Source: Tipula vernalis
Lineage: Eukaryota > Arthropoda > Insecta > Diptera > Tipulidae
Length of the DNA stretch: 64,000 nt
Assembly: GCA_958295665.1 (NCBI GenBank)
Contig: OY282558.1
Location: forward strand, 349,723,034-349,787,033
Direction: 5' to 3'
Shown here piece after piece: positions 33,014 through 44,009 of this stretch. The notes under the pieces are model-generated. The model was not told the DNA's origin, searched no databases, and saw only the letters and a program-made list of their open reading frames with translations. Within the stretch, counting starts at the first letter, position 1, and the number at the start of each line of letters is the position of its first letter. The position numbers were made by a program, and so were the translations under genes.

Positions 33014-33249
33014 AAATGATTGCAAACACCTTATTATGGTTCGAGTCTTGGGTTATAATACACTAATTTTGGTTTGTGTATTTACCAAAAGAAATTTTGA
33101 AATCTTAATAGGCGAATTGTTTCTTAGATAGATAAGAACCATTTGTTTTTATAAAACTAAACTATATTTTGACATTTGCGTGCAAACATTGATTTATAAC
33201 CAAATGCCTACTATATTTATTTATTTAAATTTTATTTATTAATTTATAT

Positions 33250-33412
33250 TGTGACGGTGACACCTAGGGTGTAATAGAATAAGTTAAATTAATAGCTCAA
33301 TGTTTTACTGTACTAAAATGGAATTTTCCATGATAAAATTGTTCAAATGTTTCTATACTATTCTAACTGGAAAAGTCATGAGCTTTCTTGAAGTTTGGTT
33401 TGCGTATAAAAT
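33250..33412 (+). mobile_element. LTR family A, copy 2 (5' fragment)
   Basis: Starts TGTGACGGTGACACC and matches the 43.5-kb LTR closely through TTTTCCATGATAAAA, GAAAAGTCATGAG and the GTATAAAATATA box. After about 33412 the match ends, so the 3' two-thirds of the LTR is missing. Confidence 0.8.
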
Positions 33413-33509
33413 ATACTTTGTTAACAAAATAATTAATAAATATCCAATGCAATTCGCTAAACTACTGGAATCATACTTAAAACAGATTCTTCTGAATTAA
33501 CTTATAGAT

Positions 33510-33752
33510 ATTGCAGTGAATTAGGACCATTTTTATACCTACTGTACACCAATAATCATCCTGCATTAGAAAATAATACTGTGGCGATTTTGTTGTTGAC
33601 ACAGCTTTTAGCCGTTGAAGAAAGCAACGAAGAATCAATACCGAAGTTACATTCAATCAAATACATACATGGGTCAAAAGTTGGCGAATTACACTAAATG
33701 AAACTCAATCAGTTCACATCAACTTTAAAAAGCAACTAAAGGATGCGGTCCA
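33510..33752 (+). pseudogene. LINE reverse transcriptase fragment (Jockey-like), plus strand
   Basis: GPFLYLLYTNNHPALENNTV near 33527 follows the VPQGS region of Jockey-type reverse transcriptases. The FADDTA catalytic box is degraded to a VVDTA-like sequence near 33595. LLAVEESNEES and NETQSVHINF near 33700 continue the domain in changed frames. It stops near 33752, where sequence of the opposite orientation begins. Confidence 0.6.
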
Positions 33753-33801
33753 CATCTTTATGGTGGATTTTAGATCAGCATAACGCTGCTTACCCTAAAA
33801 A

Positions 33802-34312
33802 TTACACAAACTCGAAAGGTTTGGTTCTTTCAAGCCTACGTGCTATATCTGTCTTGTTTAGCAGGTGGGTTGGCTCAATGTTCACATGTTGCTGGAGCTT
33901 TTCATGTCTCCGTGTGTTGGTTTTTATTTGAAACGAGCCCACTTTAAGGTCCGTATGGATCTCACTATTCCTGACGTACCAGGGTTCATCAATGATAAAA
34001 TCTTTGGATGATATTTACAATGATATGTACAGTACCAAAGTTGAATGAATATGTCCAAATCGATACCAGTGTTTGCTTATAAAGTAGAACAAAGCATGTT
34101 GTATGTTGATAAAGAAGAGTTTCTTCCCAACTTTATTTGAGTATTTGTACTTCAAGTTTCTTCTTGACGATTGCTTTACATCGAATGATACAGCATACAG
34201 AATCATGCCAAGGTACTTAGCAGTGTTCGCATACGGTATTATTACTCGGTTTATGGTAACCAGAAAATGTTGAAGCTGGTTATTGATGTGAACTGATTTA
34301 GTTTCATTTAGG
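33802..34312 (-). pseudogene. LINE reverse transcriptase C-terminus (Jockey-like), minus strand
   Basis: Read on the minus strand it begins LNETKSVHIN near 34310, then NTAKYLGMILY, FIIDEPWYVRNSEIHTDL and RRLERTKPFEFV with a stop at 33802-33804. These are consecutive landmarks of the Jockey-type C-terminus, with some decay and frame changes. It overlaps the plus-strand fragment to its left by about ten codons of the same protein region. The two pieces are therefore oppositely oriented relatives, not a simple inversion of one copy. Confidence 0.7.
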
Positions 34313-34358
34313 ATGGAAGTAAGGAAGTAAGTAGTAAGTTAAGTCAGAATAAAAATGC

Positions 34359-34361
<3 letters not shown>

Positions 34362-34395
<34 letters not shown>

Positions 34396-35640
34396 CGTCC
34401 CTGCCCAAAAGCGGCTAGCACTACGACCTAAAAGATCTTTTGTGCTGTTGGGTACTGTTACTCCAGGAGCTTCTCCACCTCTCTAATAAAGGCGAGAATG
34501 CTATTTATAGAGGCCAATTTACATTTCTCCGGGGTCAGATACCTCTCCTCAAAATGAATCCACCTCCGTGTGCACAGAGCAACACACTCACATAGTATGT
34601 GTTCTGCGGTTTCTGTCTCTTCCAAACAGAGTCGGCACTCCGTCTCTGTGGACAGGTTCATTTTGTTCAAATGATATCTCAGGTTACAGTGACCTGAGAG
34701 AAAACTCACAAGTTTCCTAATATTTCCTTTGCTGAAATTGATCGCCAAATTTTTGTGGTGAAATGGTCTGATCAAAGATTTGGCTTGTCTAAGGCCGGGA
34801 ATACAGTTCCAATAAGTCAAGCACTGTATTTTTTCCCATTTACTGATTGTGTAGGTTGCAGAAGCCCACGGGATACCACAAAAAGGCTCAGGGCCAATGA
34901 GTGTAGTCGACGAGCCTGCCCGAGCAAGTTCGTCGGCTATCTCATTTCCAGTGATGCCCATGTGACCAGGCACCCACCACAACCTTACTTTGTTTTGACA
35001 AGAGAGAGATTGTAGCAGTTTATAACAACTTTGAACCGACTTGGAAACCAAGCAGTTAGAAGCCAATGCTTTCAGTGCTGCTTGGCTGTCAGACAAAATG
35101 TGGATGGATGCGCCTTTAAGACCTTTGGTCATAATAATAGAGGCGCAGATTTCGATGGCGTGAATTTCGGCTAGAAAAACACTGGGGTAAGTACCCAGTG
35201 ATTTCGATATTTTGTGATTGGGTCCAAAGACACCAATGCCGACTCCACTATCCATTTTTGATCCATCAGTGTACCAGACTAGGCTGTTAGGTTCCATCTG
35301 CGGTAACCCAGTATCCCAGTCTGTTCTATCGGGGATTGTTACCACGAAATTCCTGCCAAAGCAGAGTTCTTTCGGCATAACGTCCGGGACACTAAAGAAC
35401 ATATTCAGGTCTGGAAGTTCATTCAAAATGTCCAGGTGACCCATATGGTCATCATGACTGTATTGATTCGCGAGCTTCAATCTAGCTGCACAGGTAGCAG
35501 CTGATTTTTTGACGTGGATATGAAGTGGAGTGAGCCCGATGAGAGCTTCCATTGCCGCCGTAGGGCAGGTGCGCATAGCACCTGTAATTCCGAGACATGC
35601 TAGTCTCTGTAATGAGGTCAGCTTGCTGATTAGTCCAGAT
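34362..35640 (-). mobile_element. 5'-truncated LINE with RNase H and poly-A tail (I/LOA-like)
   Basis: A run of 34 T at 34362-34395 is the poly-A tail of a minus-strand element. A short 3' untranslated region leads into the coding end at 34458. Coding sequence continues upstream of the listed ATG to about 35640 (LQRLACLGITGAMRT), where the element stops abruptly next to an older LINE fragment. That is typical of 5' truncation during target-primed reverse transcription. No target duplication was identified. Confidence 0.8.
34458..35640 (-). CDS. RNase H and CCHC C-terminal part of a LINE polyprotein
   Basis: The frame is open for 372 codons from the ATG at 35576 and about 20 more upstream, so the true protein began earlier and is truncated. 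The RNase H catalytic set is complete: VWYTDGSK (D104), LAEIHAIEIC (E137), ILSDSQAALKA (D163) and GNEIADELA (D215), with WVPGHMGITG before the last. A zinc-knuckle-like CRLCLEETETAEHILCEC lies at 314-331. RNase H removes the RNA template during LINE integration. The unbroken frame suggests a rather young insertion, but without a reverse transcriptase it cannot retrotranspose. An RNase H after the reverse transcriptase points to the I/LOA group. Confidence 0.88.
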
Positions 35641-35699
35641 TGTAATAATATTAAATAAATAAATAAAAGTTATTTAAACAATATAAAAGGTAACTAATA

Positions 35700-36995
35700 A
35701 AAGGTAACTAACCCAAATTCTCTTTGGTAGTCATCGAAAATTTCTTCTGCTAGCGGAGTGATTGTTCCCAATACTATGTTAGATAGTATGCTATGCAAAG
35801 GAGAACTATACCGCGATAGTTTCTGTACTTCATGCGATCTCCCTTCTTAAAGAAAAGGCATAACCCGGCCTCGTCTCAGTCAAAGAAAGACAGTTCCACA
35901 AAGTTTCCCTTCCGAATATTAAGAGCTCCGAATTAAAGCAATCAACCTCCGGTGAACGGTTTCTCTTCAATCTCTGCAAAGCTTCATCTCCAACCTGTGA
36001 CACATGTCGAATATTATGTAGACGGAAAAATCCTCACTCCATATGTTTCGATTACCGCATCGATATTAACCGGTCCTGAAAGATAGTTGACCTAAATGTG
36101 AAAATATGATGCAATCTTGTAATTTCTTTAAATAAACTATGCGAATTGTGCTCATTGCTGAGTTGCTGTACTTTCAAAACTTCGGCCAATCGCCAGTCAC
36201 GCTTTCTAGATTGTAAAATGGTTTGCGCTTCTCTATGGGCTGCATTTGTTGCTTGAAAGCAAAACGACACGTTCACATGTTCTGTGCCGGCAGTTCGCAT
36301 GTTCTGTGAGTTCTCCTGTGATCCCAGACCTACACGAAAACTGTCATTGTAGATTTTCGGTGACTAAATGATGATGCTCGCCGACGAATTTCGTAGTTTA
36401 CCGATAATACGTTACATCTTGTACGACCCGAGATCGTCCGTAAGAAATTAACACGTGGTCAATTTGATTTCTAGAAGGCTTGTGAATGGGCAAGCTACTA
36501 TGAGATCGTGCTCGATCGTTTACATTATTCTTTTACCACTATCGGTCACAATTTCGTCTCAGGGTACGAACCTATGTTTTAACATAATTCAGTCTGATTT
36601 CTCTCCGCTCTAGCATTAAAATCACCAATCACATCATCAGAGCAATTGTTATAACTTCAGTGAGCGTGTGTACGCAGATTATCTACATGTTGGCTAATTT
36701 CAAGCACAAGCGGAGTTTACACATTCGATTATCGACTGACTTGAAGTCCAAGACAGTCATTTTTACCTGAGGCCTGAAAAGAAAACCAGCACCGAGATTC
36801 CCGAGGTCATCTCTACTGCAATGCCTTGGAACTATGGTCTCCAGTTTTAGACCATCGAGTTTCTTAAAGAGCAACGAGTTCTAGCCGATACTCTTTCAAG
36901 CGTGTGATAGGACCCTAAAATGCGCCTGATTTTCGAAATGACTGCACATTCCACGTGCCGATTATAAATCTCGCATCCGGGTATATTAGCGGAAG
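35700..36995 (-). pseudogene. RTE-type LINE remnant: endonuclease and start of reverse transcriptase
   Basis: On the minus strand IIGTWNVQSFRKSGA near 36965-36920 is the start of an RTE-type endonuclease. It is followed by ERICxLRL-like RMCKLRLCL (36700), GDFNAR-like FNARAERNQ near 36605, NQIDHVLIS near 36455 and SDHHLV-like EHHHLVTENL (36360). Next come EALQRLKRNRSPEVD near 35965 and KKGDRMKYRNYRGIVLL near 35845, the start of the reverse transcriptase. The remainder is lost where the younger LINE at 34362-35640 abuts. Stops and frameshifts are frequent. The endonuclease nicks target DNA in active relatives. Confidence 0.75.
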
Positions 36996-39900
36996 TTCAG
37001 TGTTGTTTTGACGGTATCATATTTTTTATTTGCTGACATTTTTAACAGATGCGGATCACAGATTTTTCTTACCGTTTAATGGTTCATAGAATTTAGTTTT
37101 AGTTCAAATAATCAAACTGCAGATATTTCGAACTTAAAAATTTGCTAAAATACTGAAATTTATAGAAATTAGCAATTTAATAGTAAATACAATACAAGTA
37201 CCATCTAGATAATGAGTCAATTACAGTCAATTTTGAAATAATTGTATGTTGTGTGGTCCGTGATCTCTATTTGGGTATCTGAAATGAATGACAAAACTGT
37301 AATATTTGGTCCGTAATTAAATTAGGCCTACATTAATATCATAGGTTTATGAAAAAACGGCTAAATGTTTGTTTCACACATACAAGGAAACAAATTGTTG
37401 TTTTTATAGATTTAGGATAAATAAAGGATAAACTTCAAATCCTCGCCAGTTGCATTTGGTTAAATTACGAAAATCACGTTATACGCGAATGATGTGTTTC
37501 GGCGCCAATTTTGGCTCATTCCAGCGTACTTCCGGTTACTAATAAGCTCCACTTTCTAATTCACTTCACTAAGCAGTTTTATTAAACTACTCTTCAAAAT
37601 GTTGATGTCCATGTGGACATTACTTGACTCAATTTCCACCCAATTACTTCTGTGTTCCAGCCTAAACACCTTCTCTCAGTTTGTCTCTCTGGCTCTTTAC
37701 GTATTACAGATCCAACTGTTTAAAGTTAAACTTGGCCTACTTAGCTAAAAACAATGTCCAAGTGGTCTATTAAAAACTGACCTATAAGCAGTCCTTCACG
37801 ATTTGGATATAGAATTTCTCGGAACAGTAGCCACCATTTATTAAATTAATTATCAATTTTTGGTTACCACAAAATTGATCTTTCGTGCGCCAATACCATG
37901 TAAGAAATATTTTTTGTACATAACGTTAATTTATTGATTCACCAATTTGTTGTTGTTATAATACGAAGGTACGAATAAGTGTATTCCAAAGAGATACCCA
38001 AACAAAAATTATTCATTTACATTTTCATTAGATTATTTTCTATTTAGGGGATCATCTTATATAAATTAGTGAAATTGTGTATTTTTATTGTTGAACATAA
38101 TAAACATAAAATATCACAAGTAGCGATTTTATTACTCTATAAATGTACTCACAGCTAAGTATATGAAATGAATCATCTTGTGTATTTAGCATAAAACCAG
38201 CATGTTTCTGTCTGATTTCTAATTAAATAAAACCAAAATCATGTATACAGAATAATAATTATACAAATGTATAAACATAAAAAATTTAACAAATTCAATG
38301 GCCTACAAAATTGCGGTTTACCTATCAAGATATTCCATATTATATTATATATTAGACTTATCTCGGACGTTCGCACACAATAATTGAATAGGAGCAGGAA
38401 ATTGATTTTTCCACATTATACTTATTTATGTATCTGGAGATGATTTCACAAAACTTTGTGATATAAACGCGCCTCAATATACATACATACGTATATACAA
38501 CGTTCGTAATTCGATTATAAAATTTCAGTGAAGTTGAAAATCATTGGCACACTAATAATTCATCTCATTCGAAATTTTTATATATAATTAATGAACCCAT
38601 GCCACAGATTTAATCTTGACAGTTTTTTTTAGTCTCTTTTGTGCACTCTCATTCCTAAAATAACTGTGTCATTAAATATGAAATTTGAATTCATATTTCC
38701 ATTAATCACAATGGTACCAATACAGAAATAATCATAAAAATATTTTTCCATTTTCTATGGAAAAACTCAGTTAAGAATGTGATAAGAATTATACTTAGGT
38801 ATACCTGAGCTTTTAATAAATTTGCGGCTCATTTCTATAATATTAACCTACTTAGGTGTATGTGTGTGTATCTGTTTTGCTGAGATTTTCGGTTCTCAAT
38901 TTATTTTTTGTGCCTTTTGTGTTTTTTGTTTGGTTGTTGGTGGAAAATCGTTTAATTGATTCTTTTGTTTATGATTTAGTTCAATTTATTTTTATGTACT
39001 CTCACGTACAAATACAAAACTGTCTGTCTGTTACTTTTGAAAAAATTTCCTCCCACTAAAATTTTAAGCAATGGCAGAATGTCGATTCCTAGAAATTTGG
39101 AATTGATTTTTTTAATCCAGTCTTATAGCACACGAAAATATTTCGTAACTTTAATATTTAAATTTTCCTAAAATGTTGTCAGAAACAGTTATTACTCTAG
39201 AATTTAATCTTATTCACAAAGAATTGGGTGATTGGGTGGATTGTGTTGTCTACACCAGTACCGGTTCATCTGTTAGTTTGACGCAATAGTTCATTTTCAC
39301 ATTAGTATGCCTTTATCCACTTCAGTAAAGTAGTTTTTCCGTACAGCTTGCACTCAAATCCCGTGTTTGGTAAATAATAGCACTTGAATCATATTTTGTT
39401 ATTTTGATTATTCGCGCAGATCATAGATATAATGATAAACCCCATATAATTTTTTTCAATTAATTAACACGTGTCATCATTAAAATTTATCATGGTGCAG
39501 AAAAGCTCCGTCAACAACGTTAATTTATTATAGTTTTTATTATTAAGACTTTTATTCATAAAAGCTAATGTTTTTATTATAGTTCGTTAGAATTTACGGC
39601 GAATCATATAATTCATCGTAAACCATTTATGAGCCTTTTTGGATGATGAATAATTCCGGTAAATTTTTATTTGTTGAAAAGGGGAACTAAATAACAAAAT
39701 GGGAAAGAGGCCACCATATGAATTTCTTTTACGAACGGGCCCTTTAAATTAAAAGTTAAAAGTTAAAAATAGTGTCGTTATCAGCCTACAGTTTTTAGCC
39801 GAATATTACTATGGATGCATGCACAGCATTGAAGGCTTTTGTCAAAATTTTCACAGCCTCTCCAATTTCTCGTGGAAAATTGCGGAAAATATCACCCAAC

Positions 39901-42655
39901 AGACAGTTATGGAAAAATAAATCTGGGGAAACTCGATTTTCCAGAAATCATTAGAAACTTTGTATAAAATTTTCTATTTTTGGAAAATCGAATTTGGCCA
40001 ATCGTCATTGGCCATTCGGTTCCCAATTATTGTTATAATATTCATCCGTGAAAAGACAAACCGACAATGATATGTTGAAGGGAAATCTGTTAATTCAGTT
40101 ATTATCAGGCGCACTAGAATTCTTTTATGCGATGATCTGGCACCATATACTAAAGGGACTAAGTAGGTTTCAGTAGAGGAAGTATAACTTTTCTGAATTT
40201 TGACTCTACATACGAATTTCCAATTCCAAATCTCCTCGCGTGAGTTAACATTTCAGCTAATGGCATTTTTCTGGTATTTTGTTTAGAATTTTTCATTCAA
40301 GGCGTCTTCAATAAATTAAACTTCTTTCATTTGGAAGAGTAACAAGGTCTGGGTTTCTCCCGGCATGTTCTGGTTTTTCAAACTTCTGCAGGCGTCCGGA
40401 AGTCACAGGAGAGACCAGACAAATAATAAATTTCATACAATTTAAATATTTTATTTAAGAAAATCAAACTCCGCCAAATGATATGATGGAACTATTTATG
40501 GAATCGGCTGCTTTACTCGGATAAAAAATTTCACAAAAATACATTGACAAATGTGTGTACTCTATTTGGTGCTGGAGGCAGAAAAAATTCTCTGGATTTT
40601 CTGTGTATGGAAAACTTAAATTGGCAAATCTAATTTGTGATTTAAGGTATCAAAAAGACTGGTTAGTACGAGTAATGTTCCAAAATATTTTTAGCTATTG
40701 GGCCATATTTTAATTTACCAATTCTGGTCGAGGCCAACCTTAGGGCCCATAATCTTTCAGGACATAAAATAATAGGTTTTATTTTGGGAACTATTTATAC
40801 GAAATTTCAACGAAAATATTTCAGATTTAAAATTTCACTAAAATCCGGTAATCAACGTGGTTGGTCCTTTTGATGCTGGAGCCGAGCGGATAGTCTGAAT
40901 GGCCTTTGTATCGACTAAACAGCGGCAGTGTTTCGCAATATTTTTCTAATTTATGATGATATGGCCTTGATATGGCCGAAGAAATTTGAATCAACTTTAC
41001 AATGCATACACAAACGTAGCTCCTAATTCCATTTTCAGCTGGAGACGTAGTAAACTTCCTGAAATGATTGCTCATGTAAAAAAATGGTGAAACAATTTTT
41101 GAGTAATATCATAAGTAGTATTCCCAAATTTTTTTTCGTTTTGCCTCTTATTTTATTTAAGAAATCCGACCCGTATGACCAAAAACTACTTTCAAAATCG
41201 GCTTAATAACTTAGATATAAAATTTCACTAAAATCTATTGACAAACGTAAGTTTGGTGATGGAAATGTAGAACAGGCTTGGATTGATTATGTTTTTAAAA
41301 AGCAAATTTCACTTTGACAACTTTAATTTTTTGGTTTATGGTTTATATTTATGTAACAAAATATCATTAGGAGTGTCTCAGAATATTTGTTCAACCCATG
41401 TTTTATTTATGATTCTCCATCCTTGCTCATATGAAACTTCTATGATTATGCACCATTTCCAATATAAATTTGGTACCTGACTTAAACAACATATTTAATA
41501 ATAAATCAATTTGTTACAGCTCATCCAAATGCTCACTCTTTTTCACCTGGTATCCTAGTGGACTTGACTAACATTTTTGTAATACCAGCGCAAATGTGCA
41601 TCTTAATTTAATGTACGAAACAAACCCTCAACTAAAACTAAGTAAGTCAATGAATAAAATATCGCTAAATTCGCAAAATTTGTGATGATTTCTTGTGACT
41701 GCTCGGTTTGAAACATTTCGGTATCAAACAAAAATAGCTTCAAATGGTGAATTTTTTTCACAATTTTTTCTCTTGTGTTGGTATCCTTGCTTCTGAGGTA
41801 CCTTGAAATTTACCTATATAGGATGTTTTGTTTATTGTTGGCTGTCGAAAAGTTATATGTGGTTTGGTATGCGCAACGATTTTTTACTTGTGAAAAAGAT
41901 GAAACAAATCAATTCCCATTGAGTTTTGCTTTAAGAATGGAATTGTTGAATGTTTTGGCGGGAACAAATAATTTAAAATATTTTCTTTGAAACGAACATT
42001 TTAACGAGAGCTATAAAGACGTTGAAAATATGACGTTGAGGTTGCTGATAACGTTGTAGTATTATTTGACTTGTGCGACACAATTTTTTCTAATGTTTTT
42101 GCTGATGAAACGTGTGACAGAAAAATTGGCTCCGAAATTGTTGAATTTCAACGAAAAGCATCATTTTGGAAATATTGTACTAACTGAATTATTTAACTTA
42201 TAATTATAGGGTCGCAATGGTAGAAGAAATAAAAAAAAACTATAATAGAAGATTCGAATCCCAAAACATCTAGTTCAACGGCTCATTAAATCCAACAGAA
42301 CAATCGATTAATAACGACCGAATGTCGGTCACCTCAATGATAGATGCTTTCAAAAATATTGAAGATCCTTCACAAAATGATCTGCTAAACGCAATTTGCG
42401 TCTTGGTCAGAAATAGACGGGAAAATCACAAAAATGAACCACACAAGAGAACAAGTATTTAATGCAACAACTATATTCCAATGACATCGTGGTATTCGGT
42501 ATTCCAAAAATTGATTCGATTAGCCCTATTCTGAAGGAATTAACAAAAATATAAGAGCTCACATCTTCATCTACTTTAATCAGCAAAGGATCAATTTACC
42601 ATACAGAAAATTTTACCTGAATATCATAACCCGACATTTCGCCGAAATATTTTTC
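36996..42655. other. Long AT-rich non-coding stretch
   Basis: No gene, array or element with clear ends recognised over 5.6 kb. Between 40520 and 41260 a motif like AAAATTTCACTAAAATC...GGTGCTGGAG recurs three times (near 40527, 40829 and 41218), suggesting a very old tandem repeat. Near 42300-42460 a short gag-like frame is too weak to call. Confidence 0.4.
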
Positions 42656-42659
42656 TCGA

Positions 42660-42935
42660 ATCTCTTACATCGTGTGGTTCTTTTTTCCAAGACACCCCCA
42701 GCTCTTTCGCAATTCACTTTTACCGTCCTACCTTACGCAGTAGTAGTCAAATCGAGGACGTATACGCTATAAGACCCATTTTGTAAATTACCTGCATATT
42801 GCATTACTTCGTCATAGAGTTGCGTTCATCGTCAGCGCCGATCGTAATTAGATGACGAAAAACCCCTTTTGCATTCCGCCCCCGACCGATGCCAACGCCA
42901 CAGCTTTAACCACTGAGCCGTTTGGCTGATAAAAA
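42660..42935 (-). mobile_element. Possible tRNA-derived SINE fragment
   Basis: On the minus strand AGCCAAACGGCTCAGTGGTTAA near 42930 (GGCTCAGTGG fits the polymerase III A box) begins an unusually GC-rich stretch through GGTCGGGGGCGGAATGC to a T-rich end. A good B box is not evident and no second copy is seen, so the call is weak. Confidence 0.25.
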
Positions 42936-43498
42936 GTATGTGTCAAATAGTATGGTCCAACGGTCACATATTTGCCAAGTTGTCTGAGGATGCCAACCCG
43001 ATAAATATCACCGATTCAACGCAATTTGGAGTCAGCAATAAAGGAGCATACGGTTCAGTGCCTCACCAGAATTTGTTTCATGATCTGTACATAGTATATT
43101 TAGGTATCTTTTTTAACAATAATTACGTAGAATTATATTTGGTTTGCTAGTTGTAGGAACTACTTAACTGGATTAAATTTTCCTTTCTTGTTGGTTAAGT
43201 TAAAATTTTTCTTATTAATTGTGAATTATTTTCAGCCGCCAAATATTACGGATAACATCAACATTTCTTATCATCTACAAACAGAACCTTCAACCGGTTT
43301 GAATTCAATAAAATGTCTAGTTATTAATGAAAGGTCGTTAAAAAAATTAGTATTTTATTTTTATGAGCCAATTTACGCTTTTGAAAATGAACCCGAATAT
43401 GGTTCGAAAGCTAAAGCTTTAATTAATTAAAAAAGAAATAAAAAGAGCCCTAAACCAAATAAAAATTGTTTAATTTATAAGTCGTTAAGAAAACATAT

Positions 43499-43954
43499 TG
43501 TGACGGTGACACCTAGATTGTAATAGAACAAGTTAAATTAATAGCTCAATGTTTTACTGTACTAAAATGGAATTTTCCATGATAAAACTGTTCTTAATGT
43601 TTCTACACTATTCTTAATGGAAAAGTCATGAGATTTCTAGAAGTTTGGTTTGTATATATAAAAAGGCGAATGATGTCGAATTGGATTATTAGTATTTGGT
43701 AAGCGATATTGTGAAGATTAAAAAGGAATTAAACAAGTGATTTGAAAAGTGTTTTAGTGCGAAATAAAAATTATAAGTGTACAAAAGAATTGTGTAAAAA
43801 TTAAATAAAGTGATTTTGTGAATTATTGTTAAAAAGTTGTGTTGTAATAATTCTTGTGTTAAATAAACAAATTCGTTGATGATAAATTGAATTGATTTAG
43901 TTTTATTCACAATCCAGTGATCCGAACCTTGATTGACAAGGCAAAAACATAACA
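43499..43954 (+). mobile_element. LTR family A, copy 3: complete solo LTR with ATAT target duplication
   Basis: Starts TGTGACGGTGACACC at 43499 and ends AACATAACA at 43954, so it has TGT...ACA termini. ATAT flanks both ends (43495-43498 and 43955-43958). TATATATAAAAAGG at 43653-43666 is a strong TATA box, and AATAAAG near 43804 a polyadenylation signal. No primer-binding site or gag-pol follows. This copy defines the 456-bp family also seen at 16363 and 33250. Whether the family is Gypsy or BEL cannot be told from the LTR alone. Confidence 0.82.
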
Positions 43955-44009
43955 ATATGAATAATATACGAGATTTTTTAGTTACATTAGCATCGTTACC
44001 GTAGACATT

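Noticed and set aside
37500..38160. Possible minus-strand LTR end with a primer-binding-like TTGGCGC near 37887
   Set aside because: TGTAAG at about 37900 and a tRNA-complement-like stretch are suggestive, but no second LTR, no target duplication and no internal coding sequence were found.
42225..42295. tRNA-like B box (GATTCGAATCCC)
   Set aside because: No A box at a suitable distance and no cloverleaf. The motif is partly self-complementary and can arise by chance.
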